The notes beneath the pieces were generated by a model, which was given only the letters and a program-made list of their open reading frames with translations, searched no databases and was not told the origin of the DNA. From Sulfurospirillum cavolei (GTDB lineage Bacteria; Campylobacterota; Campylobacteria; Campylobacterales; Sulfurospirillaceae): a stretch of 64,000 bases of DNA. Shown here piece by piece: positions 43,346-51,259 of this stretch (the stretch's first letter is position 1; every line of letters begins with the position of its first letter). The stretch is from the NCBI RefSeq assembly GCF_000813325.1, contig NZ_BBQE01000009.1. The stretch is one strand, 5' to 3'. The position numbers and the translations under genes were made by a program.

Positions 43346-43371
43346 ACTAAGGTTGCTTTTGCAACCTTAGT
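43346..43371. terminator. second hairpin between flaA and the maf gene
   Basis: ACTAAGGTTGC, loop TTTT, then the exact reverse complement: an 11-bp stem ending 5 bases from the stop codon of the minus-strand maf gene. It probably ends transcripts from both sides. Confidence 0.85.
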
Positions 43372-43375
43372 ACTA

Positions 43376-45376
43376 TTATTTTTTGTTGAGATATATTTCT
43401 AGAGATGATATAAAGTGTAAAGCAATTTTGTTAAGTTGATGTATTAGCAGTGTATGAATAGATTTGATATGTTTAGGTATCTGCGTTAACTCTTCAGTAT
43501 TAAATAAATCATAGATATAACTTAGTATAACTTTAAAATAGTAATAATAAACTTCAGAAAGATAAGAGCCTGTTTTATTTTCTCTATCGCTTAAAATGTA
43601 AGATAATTTTGCAAGGCTATCTAAGTAGGGATCTGATGCTAAAAATGAAGATTTTTCGTATTTTTTAATGATTTTAAGTAAATTCTTCGCTAATAATAGC
43701 TGATGCTTAATGGTTTGTTTGTCTTCAACACGAAATTCTCTAGATGAAATTGAATCAAGAAAATTGACAAGGTCACAATGAAGTTGTTTTTTATGAAGTA
43801 TTGGCAAATTACTTTGATTAATATCTTTGCTTTGTTTTGGGATACTTCCTTCTAAAAAAGCTCCATCACTAAGATTGAAAACATTTTGAGAACTTGTTTT
43901 TAATGACTGAGAAAACCGAGCAAATTCTTGAATAGCTGTATGATAAATTGGTAATGTTGGAACATTTTCTTGAAAATTGCCTTTTACATATAAAATATTT
44001 TTATCTATCTGTGCATTGTCTGTTTGGTCTATATGTTCTAGGAAAGAGTGCCCGTGGCTATGTGTTTGATATGTTTGTGCATCCAATGCAAGATCAATTC
44101 CAAGAAGATAGATTTCCGTAGCTCCAAAAAGTAAGGTAATTCCATAAGTGTATTCACCTGCAGTTAATGATCCAAAATTACCAAAATCGTATTTATAGTT
44201 TGATTCTTGTTGAATAAAGTATATTTTACTAAAGTCAAATTTATCAATAACTTTATTATAAACATTAGAAGATGCAATCAAAATAATATTTTCAAAAAAT
44301 ACAGGGTCTATACCTTCAAAAAGTGACAATGTTGTACTCTCACCTGGATCTTGATGCATAATAATATCAGGCTTTATATTGTTTTTATAAAGTAGCCTAC
44401 ATGTAGATAAGGCTGTAATCACAATAAAATGATCAGCATTATTTTTTAGCCACTCAAGATTTTTTGCTGTGGAAGGACCAGAGAAGACAAGTAAAATAGG
44501 TTTAGAAGATAGAATATTATTGCTATAGCGTTGATTGATTTTTATAAAAGCGCCATTTTTTGCAATATATTGAGGGTTATTTGAATACCGCAGAAGAAAT
44601 GCACTATATGGATATGAGATGTGTGTTTGCATGAGGTTGATTGTTTGCAAATGTTGTAAAACACTATCATACTTTTTAGTGAAAGGAATATATTTCATAT
44701 AGAGATTATAGTTATTCCCTTTTTCCAAAAATTCTATAAAATGTTTTTCCAATTCTCTTGGTGCATCCATAATGGAAAAGAATAAAAAGGCTTTTTTTGA
44801 TAATTGCTCATAATTACAGCAGAATAAAGAACATCGAAATAGCTCCAAGTTATTTTCATAAATAAAGACTACTTTGCTACTTAAATGATTGACTATTGTA
44901 TCGATATGAAAGCCTAACCCAGTTCCAATAAAAATACTTTTATAAACATTTTTCATAGATGAGTTGTTTTTAGGCGCATGTGTTTTAACGTAATCAATAA
45001 TTTTAATACTAGCCCATAAAGCATTGTGAAAGTGTAGTTCACTTTTATCAATAACATCAGGCATTTCTGGACTGTAGTCTACATAGCGTTGTGCTTCAAA
45101 AACACCCCCTGTCTTTTTTTTATCAATTAAATTGACAAGATGGTTGGAATAATCAAGACTATTTTCACCATATAACCATTCTTTTGATTGTTCGTCCCTG
45201 AGATCAAAATAATTATTATTGTATTCTAAAGCAAGATTTTCTTTATATTGACCTAGCTGAATAGCAACATCCAATAAATTAAGTTTTTCATATAGCTCTG
45301 GAAAATTGTTTTTAAAATAATTTAAATTTGTTTGGTAAAGTGAATATGCTTGTTGTTCGATCGTTGTAGATTCCAT
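43376..45376 (-). CDS. maf: motility accessory factor (Maf) flagellin glycosyltransferase
   Basis: A 666-residue protein of the Maf/DUF115 (MptE-like) family, which transfers nonulosonic acids such as pseudaminic acid to flagellin before export. The core reads 'ILLVFSGPSTAKNLEWLKNNADHFIVITALST' (about 290-322), 'KPDIIMHQDPGE' and 'GATEIYLLGIDLAL'; an N-terminal domain with 'SIFIGTGLGFHID' precedes it. No signal peptide. DNA is AT-rich (below the window average). It lies opposite flaA and beside a methylase of the same pathway, which supports the role. Confidence 0.88.
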   Translation of the reverse strand: MESTTIEQQAYSLYQTNLNYFKNNFPELYEKLNLLDVAIQLGQYKENLALEYNNNYFDLRDEQSKEWLYGENSLDYSNHLVNLIDKKKTGGVFEAQRYVDYSPEMPDVIDKSELHFHNALWASIKIIDYVKTHAPKNNSSMKNVYKSIFIGTGLGFHIDTIVNHLSSKVVFIYENNLELFRCSLFCCNYEQLSKKAFLFFSIMDAPRELEKHFIEFLEKGNNYNLYMKYIPFTKKYDSVLQHLQTINLMQTHISYPYSAFLLRYSNNPQYIAKNGAFIKINQRYSNNILSSKPILLVFSGPSTAKNLEWLKNNADHFIVITALSTCRLLYKNNIKPDIIMHQDPGESTTLSLFEGIDPVFFENIILIASSNVYNKVIDKFDFSKIYFIQQESNYKYDFGNFGSLTAGEYTYGITLLFGATEIYLLGIDLALDAQTYQTHSHGHSFLEHIDQTDNAQIDKNILYVKGNFQENVPTLPIYHTAIQEFARFSQSLKTSSQNVFNLSDGAFLEGSIPKQSKDINQSNLPILHKKQLHCDLVNFLDSISSREFRVEDKQTIKHQLLLAKNLLKIIKKYEKSSFLASDPYLDSLAKLSYILSDRENKTGSYLSEVYYYYFKVILSYIYDLFNTEELTQIPKHIKSIHTLLIHQLNKIALHFISSLEIYLNKK

Positions 45377-45379
45377 AGC

Positions 45380-46003
45380 TTAATTTCCTTTTTCTAGTAA
45401 GAACCATGTACAATCATCTTGTGGAAAATGAATATCTCGATGATAAATAAATCCATAATCTACTAATTTTAAATCAGGATACTTATCTAGCAGTTCACCA
45501 GCAAAATCTCTTTTGAAGAGTTTATTGCTATGTCCTCTATAAGGAATTTCAATAGGGGTTGGATTGTAGTATTCTACTAAGCAGATATATTTTTTTGACA
45601 GAGTATAAAGTTTTTCATAAACTTGTGAAAGCTCATCGGGGTTAATATGAATTAAAACACCTTTGATGAGTGTTAAATCATACAGATTTTGAATGTTTGT
45701 TTCTAAAATAGAATTGTGATAGCAGGTTATATTTCCAATTTTTTCTAGTTCTAAAATAGCATCATGGTTAATTTCAATCGCTGAAAGAGAAGCATTTGGA
45801 AGAAGATTTTTTAAGGCGCGCAAATTTAAACCTATATTGGCACCAAATTCGATAATGGAATTAATATTATTTGTTCTAGAAATTATTTGAGAAAAAAGAG
45901 CAAGGTTGGAAGCTATAAGCTCTTCTGATTGATTGCGATTAATATAGTTTGTGCCAAATTCACCCGCCCAAAACGTTTCTTGTTCTGTTTTATATGTTTT
46001 CAA
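45380..46003 (-). CDS. pseudaminic acid biosynthesis-associated methylase
   Basis: A 207-residue class I methyltransferase. It opens 'TEQETFWAGEFGTNYINRN', the hallmark of a methylase family tied to pseudaminic acid clusters, with motif I 'IIEFGANIGLNLRAL' and 'TLIKGVLIHINPDEL' later. It probably methylates the sugar or its linkage. It ends 3 bases before the maf start, so the two are one AT-rich operon. No conventional SAM Gly-x-Gly: the loop is GANIG. Confidence 0.85.
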   Translation of the reverse strand: MKTYKTEQETFWAGEFGTNYINRNQSEELIASNLALFSQIISRTNNINSIIEFGANIGLNLRALKNLLPNASLSAIEINHDAILELEKIGNITCYHNSILETNIQNLYDLTLIKGVLIHINPDELSQVYEKLYTLSKKYICLVEYYNPTPIEIPYRGHSNKLFKRDFAGELLDKYPDLKLVDYGFIYHRDIHFPQDDCTWFLLEKGN

Positions 46004-46333
46004 TTTTTCACCTTATGGATAGATTGTTCTCATTGAAGCAATTATAATACCACATGATTTAGTATTTACTCTATGTATTCTCTTAAAATCTTACGCAAAT
46101 ACTTTTGGGTAAGTCAATAAGATCTCCAATAGGTATTTTAGTTATATGACAAGTACTTTAAGCTTCCCAATTTTTTTTGTAACGAATGATATGAAGAAAG
46201 CTATTATTGAGTTAAAAACAATAAAATATTTTTATCTTATAAGAGTAATTATAAGCTTTTTTAAAGTTTTATGGTATAATTTTTTACAATATTTACTTTA
46301 TAAAATAAAATTTAAGTAACAAATGAGTAAACA
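46004..46333. other. AT-rich intergenic region upstream of hipBST
   Basis: A 330-base non-coding stretch between divergent operons. TATAAT at 46275-46280 is a likely -10 box for hipB. TTACTT at 46293-46298 and AAGTAA at 46314-46319 form inverted arms that could be a HipB operator, though they do not match the E. coli TATCC-N8-GGATA site. No other structure seen. Confidence 0.5.
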
Positions 46334-46570
46334 ATGAAAAATACACCTACAATTCTTAATACACATAAAAAACTCGGGAAAATTATTCAAGCGAAACGCA
46401 AAGAGTTAGGTCTTGATATTGCCGATATGTACGATTATAGTGAAGTTTCTCCTTCTATTATTTCAGGAATAGAAAATGGAAAAAGAAACCCAACTATTGC
46501 AACACTTGAAAAAATTTTAAATGTATTGGGTTTAGAGCTTTGTATCAAATCACAAGAGACAAGGATCTGA
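46334..46570 (+). CDS. hipB: HipB-like XRE antitoxin
   Basis: A 78-residue Cro/C1-type helix-turn-helix protein: 'LGKIIQAKRKELGLDIADMYDYSEVSPSIISGIENGKRNPTIATLEKIL' spans the DNA-binding domain. As the first gene of a tripartite operon it should bind the operator and repress it. It is 3 bases upstream of the HipS-like gene. AT-rich codons; probably acquired. Confidence 0.9.
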   Translation: MKNTPTILNTHKKLGKIIQAKRKELGLDIADMYDYSEVSPSIISGIENGKRNPTIATLEKILNVLGLELCIKSQETRI

Positions 46571-46573
46571 TAA

Positions 46574-46897
46574 ATGCAAGAAGGTAATGTTTTAAGAAAT
46601 AAAAAGCAGGTAGGCGTCATTCGTAGAAATGATGAAGGCGTCTATTCTTTTCAGTACGATGAGCACTATTTGTTAGATAAAGAGAGTAAGCCCATCAGTG
46701 TCAATCTTCCGTTGCAAAAAGAGGTTTTTCAATCCGCTTATCTCTTTCCTTTTTTTTATCAGCTTTTAGCAGAGGGTTCGTTAAAAGAGTTACAATGTAA
46801 GGAGCATAAAATTGATGTTGATGATGACTTTTCAAGACTTCTTAAAACAGCTAAAGATGACACGATAGGGTCTATTACGATTGAGGAAATAAAATGA
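46574..46897 (+). CDS. hipS: HipS-like antitoxin (HipA N-terminal subdomain)
   Basis: A 107-residue protein that matches only the N-subdomain 1 of HipA: 'VGVIRRNDEGVYSFQYDEHYLLDKESKPISVNLPL', then 'PFFYQLLAEGS' and ending 'DTIGSITIEE'. In single-gene HipA toxins this part is fused to the kinase; here it is a separate gene between hipB and the kinase, as in the E. coli and Legionella HipBST systems, where HipS is the antitoxin. Overlaps the kinase gene by 4 bases. Confidence 0.88.
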   Translation: MQEGNVLRNKKQVGVIRRNDEGVYSFQYDEHYLLDKESKPISVNLPLQKEVFQSAYLFPFFYQLLAEGSLKELQCKEHKIDVDDDFSRLLKTAKDDTIGSITIEEIK

Positions 46898-47889
46898 TTT
46901 GTTTGGGATGCCTCCAAGATAAAAAACTTCTTGGTGATTATTGCAAGAAATGTATGGTAGACCTTTTTGATGGCAAAACACCTAAAGCACTAAATTTTGA
47001 TAAAACACAGTTTTATAGAATGCGCAGTGAACTTGCAGAGCGCATGTCGATTTCTGGGGTACAAGATAAACTCTCTTTAGCGTTTAATGACAGAAATGAG
47101 TTAGTGCCGGTTGTAAAAAATGGTCATTATATTTTAAAGCCTATTCCGATGAATCCACAAAATGCGGTTCAAAATGTAGAAGATATGGTAGCCAATGAAC
47201 ATCTGAGTATGCGTATTTCCAAAGATATTTTTGGCATCCATACGGCTGAATCGGGACTTATTAAGTTTAGTGATGGTGAATTAGCGTATATTACCAAACG
47301 ATTTGATTATGCTCCAAGTGGTGAAAAATACGACCAAGAAGATTTTACTTCTGTTTTAGATGTGACATCCGCTAAGAATGGAGATGATTATAAATACGCT
47401 GCAAAAACCTATATAGATTGTGCTAAAGCGATTCGTACTTTTGTACCAACATATATTCCCACACTTGAAGATTTTTTTAAAAGAGTTGTTTTGAATTATT
47501 TGATATGCAATGGTGATGCCCATTTGAAAAATTTCTCGCTTTATCGTAAAAGCGATGCGCTCAATTTAACGCCCAATTATGACATTATGAATACACGGCT
47601 GCATTTGCCTAAAGAATCCTTAGATACAGGATTGTCCTTTTTTGAAGAGAGCACAAAAGTTTTTGATGCAGTTGGTTTTTACTCGTACTACGATTTTAAA
47701 TATATGAGTCAGCTTTTAAATATGAAAGAGTCGCGTTTTACTAAAATTGTGAAGCTTTGCCAAGAATCTGAAAAAAAGGTCAATGATTTAGTAGAAAACT
47801 CTTTTTTATCAAACGACGCAAAAGAGTTTTACAAGAAATCGTATCACGAAAGACTCTATAAACGCTTTTTATATGTGACTACAATTTAA
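46894..47889 (+). CDS. hipT: HipT-like Ser/Thr kinase toxin
   Basis: A 331-residue kinase with the HipA C-terminal fold but no N-subdomain 1. Ser52-Ile-Ser54 in 'MSISGVQDK' matches the SxS autophosphorylation loop of HipT; the catalytic Asp208 is in 'NGDAHLKNFSL' and the metal-binding Asp230 in 'NYDIM'. E. coli HipT phosphorylates tryptophanyl-tRNA synthetase; the target here is unknown. Unusual: the first 20 residues carry CLGC and CKKC (Cys3, 6, 17, 20), a putative zinc ribbon absent from E. coli HipT as I recall it. Confidence 0.9.
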   Translation: MICLGCLQDKKLLGDYCKKCMVDLFDGKTPKALNFDKTQFYRMRSELAERMSISGVQDKLSLAFNDRNELVPVVKNGHYILKPIPMNPQNAVQNVEDMVANEHLSMRISKDIFGIHTAESGLIKFSDGELAYITKRFDYAPSGEKYDQEDFTSVLDVTSAKNGDDYKYAAKTYIDCAKAIRTFVPTYIPTLEDFFKRVVLNYLICNGDAHLKNFSLYRKSDALNLTPNYDIMNTRLHLPKESLDTGLSFFEESTKVFDAVGFYSYYDFKYMSQLLNMKESRFTKIVKLCQESEKKVNDLVENSFLSNDAKEFYKKSYHERLYKRFLYVTTI

Positions 47890-47894
47890 AAATT

Positions 47895-48042
47895 GACCCT
47901 CAAGGTCTATCTCTTTATGAAAGATAGCTTTCAGATCAGCTTTAAGGCTGTCAAGTTTACTGCTTTCTTTTGCTTGATCGCGTGTGTATGAACCAAAAAT
48001 ACCAAGTAGCAGCAAACCTTCTTTAGCATAATCGCTGATTTT
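47895..48042 (-). pseudogene. remnant of a nucleotidyltransferase (MNT-like) gene
   Basis: On the minus strand after the pseI stop, one frame reads 'ISDYAKEGLLLLGIFGSYTR' and, after a frame change, 'RDQAKESSKLDSLKADLKAIFHKEIDLEG'. GSYTR resembles the GSxxR nucleotide-binding signature of minimal nucleotidyltransferases (antitoxins of HEPN/MNT systems) and the second part resembles their C-terminal end. The catalytic DxD stretch in between is missing and the frame is broken, so this is a decayed fragment. Confidence 0.55.
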
Positions 48043-49080
48043 TCACTCGGCATCTTCTCTTTTGAGTCTGTCACCAAAGCTTAAATTTCTTGTAGCACGT
48101 TTGCCCAACACATCGTTGAGGTACTTTGGATGAAGCCCATATCCTGGGCGAACAGAGCGGATATTTTCTTCGCTAAAAACTTCCCCTTTGGCAATATCTT
48201 TGGCAATATAAAGGCTGCGTGAAAATTGTCTGCCTTTGATGGCTTTTTCATTGGTGTTGTAAGTGGGTTTTCCTAGCAATTTTTCAGCCTCGCGTACGGC
48301 TTGTACCATCTGTGTAAAGGCTTCCTCATCCAAAGAAAAACTTGCATCTGCTCCGCCAATGGCTCTGTCTAAAATGAAATGTTTTTCAATGACTTTAGCA
48401 CCCAATGCTACTGCGGTAATGGGTGCGGTGATGCCTAAAGTATGGTCTGAAAAACCTGCAATAACACCAAAACGTTTGGCAAGATCGGGTATGGTTAAAA
48501 GGTTCGCACCCTCCAGTGGGGCAGGGTAGGAGGAAGTGCATTGCAATAAAATAATGTCAGAATTATCTTCTCTTTGGCAAATGCGCACCACATCTTCGAT
48601 CTCACCCAGTGTCGCAATGCCCGTAGAGATAATCATAGGTCGTTGTTTGGACGCCATATAGCGCACCAACTCGTAGTCCGTTATCTCAAAGCTCGCGACT
48701 TTGTAGGCTGGTGGGTTGAGTGTCTCTAAAAAATCCACAGCACTTTTATCAAACGGGGTGGAAAAGCAGAGTAGCCCCTCTTCTTTGGCAACCTCAAAAA
48801 GATCTTTGTGCCACTCCCATGGGGTGTATGCTTCTTTGTAGAGTTCATAGAGTGTTTTATTATCCCAAAGCGTGCCGCCTTTGACGACAAAATCCTCTTT
48901 GTCACAGTTAAGTGTCAACGTATCGGCGGTGTAGGTCTGAAGTTTTATGGCATCAGCACCTGCTTTTTTAGCAGCTTTTATAGTTTGTTTTGCAATGTCT
49001 AGGCTATGTCCATGATTGGCTGAGAGTTCGGCAATAATGAGTGTTTGTGTTCCTGTTAAATCAAAGTTTCCTATTTTCAT
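48043..49080 (-). CDS. pseI: pseudaminic acid synthase
   Basis: A 345-residue NeuB-family enzyme that condenses phosphoenolpyruvate with 6-deoxy-AltdiNAc to form pseudaminic acid. 'LIIAELSANHGHSLDIAKQTI' is the family opening, 'KLQTYTADT' and 'GFSDHTLGI' line the active site, and a C-terminal SAF antifreeze-like domain (about 285-345, 'RSLYIAKDIAKGEVFSEENIRSVRPG') closes it. Last gene of the pse operon; overlaps the formyltransferase gene by 20 bases. Confidence 0.95.
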   Translation of the reverse strand: MKIGNFDLTGTQTLIIAELSANHGHSLDIAKQTIKAAKKAGADAIKLQTYTADTLTLNCDKEDFVVKGGTLWDNKTLYELYKEAYTPWEWHKDLFEVAKEEGLLCFSTPFDKSAVDFLETLNPPAYKVASFEITDYELVRYMASKQRPMIISTGIATLGEIEDVVRICQREDNSDIILLQCTSSYPAPLEGANLLTIPDLAKRFGVIAGFSDHTLGITAPITAVALGAKVIEKHFILDRAIGGADASFSLDEEAFTQMVQAVREAEKLLGKPTYNTNEKAIKGRQFSRSLYIAKDIAKGEVFSEENIRSVRPGYGLHPKYLNDVLGKRATRNLSFGDRLKREDAE

Positions 49081-49705
49081 CGGCTCTCTCTATTTTTAAT
49101 ATATAACGATTCCCTTCAATCTCAAAAAAGGCGGGGTATGACTCATTATCTACGATGCGCAGAAGATTGAATTGATCGTGAATCGTTTTGTGAATATCCA
49201 ACTCGCTATCTTTAGCACTTCGTTTTGCATAGACGGAGGATTCACCCTTTTGTTTATGTGGAGTTTTGTAGAGTTTATAGTGTTCTAAAAATTCGAAACA
49301 CATTTGTATAATAAACTCAGCTTGCTTGTTTCGTAATTCAGCGTTGAGCTCATAACCATTTAAGTGAAGAACTTTTTGCATATAAATATCCCCATCATCC
49401 ATTGTTTCAGAAGCTTCAAACATCGAAAAAGGAATCTCGTTTTTACCTTCCAGTATTTGCCAAAACATGGGTGCCCATCCTTTGCCTTGAGGTAAGGCAG
49501 AAGCGTGAATAACGATGTTGTGTTGGTGTTGTTGTAAGTATTTTTTTTCGATAATACGGTGGTAACTTAGAATAAAAACAAGCGTATAGGTTTCGTCTAT
49601 TGCTTGATGATCAAAAAAAAGTTTAGAATTTTGGATTGTTGTTTCAAGCTTTTGTGCATAAGCGATAAACCATTGATTTGGTGAGGTAAGAATGGCAATT
49701 TTCAT
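49061..49705 (-). CDS. formyltransferase of the pseudaminic acid operon
   Basis: A 214-residue protein of the methionyl-tRNA formyltransferase-like fold: 'HNIVIHASALPQGKGWAPMFWQIL' (about 66-89) carries the catalytic His and 'ASETMDDGDIYMQ' the catalytic Asp. The usual Asn two residues before the His is Val here, as I recall for other sugar formyltransferases with the 'HASxLPxGKGWxP' motif. It sits where Campylobacter has PseH, which acetylates the 4-amino group. A sugar N-formyltransferase giving a 7-N-formyl pseudaminic acid is the likeliest role. Overlaps pseG by 4 bases. Confidence 0.8.
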   Translation of the reverse strand: MKIAILTSPNQWFIAYAQKLETTIQNSKLFFDHQAIDETYTLVFILSYHRIIEKKYLQQHQHNIVIHASALPQGKGWAPMFWQILEGKNEIPFSMFEASETMDDGDIYMQKVLHLNGYELNAELRNKQAEFIIQMCFEFLEHYKLYKTPHKQKGESSVYAKRSAKDSELDIHKTIHDQFNLLRIVDNESYPAFFEIEGNRYILKIERADENRKL

Positions 49706-50571
49706 TGGAAAAGCCTTTGAATTTCATTTTTCAACAAGGTCGCATTAAATACTTCGAACACCTTATGCCCTTGTGATTGAAGATACTTATACATATCGTC
49801 TTGATTGCTTGCCACTTTAATGGCGATAAAAGGCACTTCCATAAAAAGCACCTCATGCACCATGACGCTGGGTGTCACAATGGCAAGGCGGCTTTGGTGA
49901 AGCAGTTTAGCGACTTCATTGGAGTTTACATGTAAAGCAATGTTGGGCTTATCTGTGACGTAGGTTTGAAGCTCGCTTAGATGAGCGTTTGCACCAGTCG
50001 TGAGTACGCTTACATGTAAAGATTTGGGAAGAATTTTTAAAATGTCGAGAGTGATGTTAGACGCATCCGTTCCACCCATCGCAACCAAAACATCGTAGAT
50101 TTTTTCACGTGTCTGTTTTTTTTCATCTTTAAATTCATCGCGAATGAGCGTGTATAAAATCCCACAGCGAAGCTCGCACCGTGGTGGCACTAAACCTTTG
50201 TAGCGTTTTTTGTCGGCTGAAATATTGTGGTTGAGTAAGATGTCACAGTGGTGCGTTTGGTAGGTGTCATCAAAGCTTAGGATTTTCACCCCCGTAGCCT
50301 CTTTTACTTTTCGCTCAAATGGCGCATCAATACCGTAATGATCGATCACTAAGAGGTTTACATGTAAATCTTTGATGAGTGCTATAAGCTCGTCTGCATC
50401 GTTTGAGTTTAAAATTTTAACGTCGTAAGGAATGGAAGCGATGATGTTGCCCTCTAGGTTTTGGCAGGCAAAAATGACTTCACCCTCAAAACTTTGAGCA
50501 AGCACCAAATCACGCATGATATGCCCAAGCCCGATGGTGCTTGAACTATCAGCTCGTATGAGTGTTTTCAT
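49702..50571 (-). CDS. pseG: UDP-2,4-diacetamido-trideoxy-altrose hydrolase
   Basis: A 289-residue GT-B fold hydrolase that removes UDP in pseudaminic acid synthesis. 'RADSSSTIGLGHIMRDLVLAQ' is the family opening, with the catalytic His in 'GLGHIMRD', and 'VAMGGTDASNITLDIL' binds the nucleotide. ATG at 50571 matches the Campylobacter PseG start; ATG at 50580 is three codons earlier. It overlaps pseF by 23 bases. Three TTACATGT copies lie within (49926, 50010, 50358), all as Leu-His-Val. If the neighbouring enzyme adds a formyl group, PseG must accept a formylated substrate. Confidence 0.93.
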   Translation of the reverse strand: MKTLIRADSSSTIGLGHIMRDLVLAQSFEGEVIFACQNLEGNIIASIPYDVKILNSNDADELIALIKDLHVNLLVIDHYGIDAPFERKVKEATGVKILSFDDTYQTHHCDILLNHNISADKKRYKGLVPPRCELRCGILYTLIRDEFKDEKKQTREKIYDVLVAMGGTDASNITLDILKILPKSLHVSVLTTGANAHLSELQTYVTDKPNIALHVNSNEVAKLLHQSRLAIVTPSVMVHEVLFMEVPFIAIKVASNQDDMYKYLQSQGHKVFEVFNATLLKNEIQRLFQ

Positions 50572-51259
50572 GCAGTCCAAGTGCTTTAAACATAAACTCA
50601 GCCCTCATCCAATCTTCTGGTGTGTCGATGTCTTGCACCAAATGGCGTGGTAACAAAACAGCGGTAGAGTGGGGTGCAAAGATGATTCTGCCCTCTAACC
50701 ATGCTTCTGGTGTTCCCCAGTAAAACTGCCCCGCATCGTGGTATGCCTCTTCCAAATCTTGGCTTCTCGTATTAAAGTGTTCAGGTGAAAACATCTCGAC
50801 ACGATCTTCTTTGGTCAGACGAATGGCACGCTGAATGGGGAAAGGAAAACTGGTAGCGCTAAAGGCATATGACGCTTTAGTGCGTTTAAGTTTTTCGTAT
50901 GCCTCTTTAATAAACATCGCTTGCACAAAAGGAGCCGTCGCATAAATACAACAGATGGCATCTAATTGTGATAACTCTTTATGGCATGTTTCTCGTATCG
51001 CATGGGCGATGACAGGAATGGTTGCCGTGTGGTCATCACTGAGCTCCTTGGGACGCATAAAGGGAACTTCAGCTCCCAATGTTCGCGCCAATGCGGCAAT
51101 CTCTTCATCGTCCGTACTCACAACGATTTTATCAAAACAGCCACTTTTTTGGGCTGCTTCAATGCTATAAGCGATCATCGGTTTGCCACAAAATGTTTTA
51201 ATGTTTTTACGAGGAATGCGCTTACTGCCGCCTCGCGCTGGGATGATGGCAAGTTTCAT
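50549..51259 (-). CDS. pseF: pseudaminic acid cytidylyltransferase
   Basis: A 236-residue CMP-sugar synthetase. 'LAIIPARGGSKRIPRKNIKTF' (residues 2-22) is the nucleotide-binding opening, 'PMIAYSIEAA' and 'VVSTDDEEIAALA' follow, and 'QDIDTPEDWMRAE' is the late acidic motif. It activates pseudaminic acid with CTP for transfer by Maf. ATG at 51259 is chosen because AAAGG is then well spaced; the ATG at 51268 abuts it. It overlaps pseC by 4 bases. Confidence 0.95.
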   Translation of the reverse strand: MKLAIIPARGGSKRIPRKNIKTFCGKPMIAYSIEAAQKSGCFDKIVVSTDDEEIAALARTLGAEVPFMRPKELSDDHTATIPVIAHAIRETCHKELSQLDAICCIYATAPFVQAMFIKEAYEKLKRTKASYAFSATSFPFPIQRAIRLTKEDRVEMFSPEHFNTRSQDLEEAYHDAGQFYWGTPEAWLEGRIIFAPHSTAVLLPRHLVQDIDTPEDWMRAEFMFKALGLHENTHTS

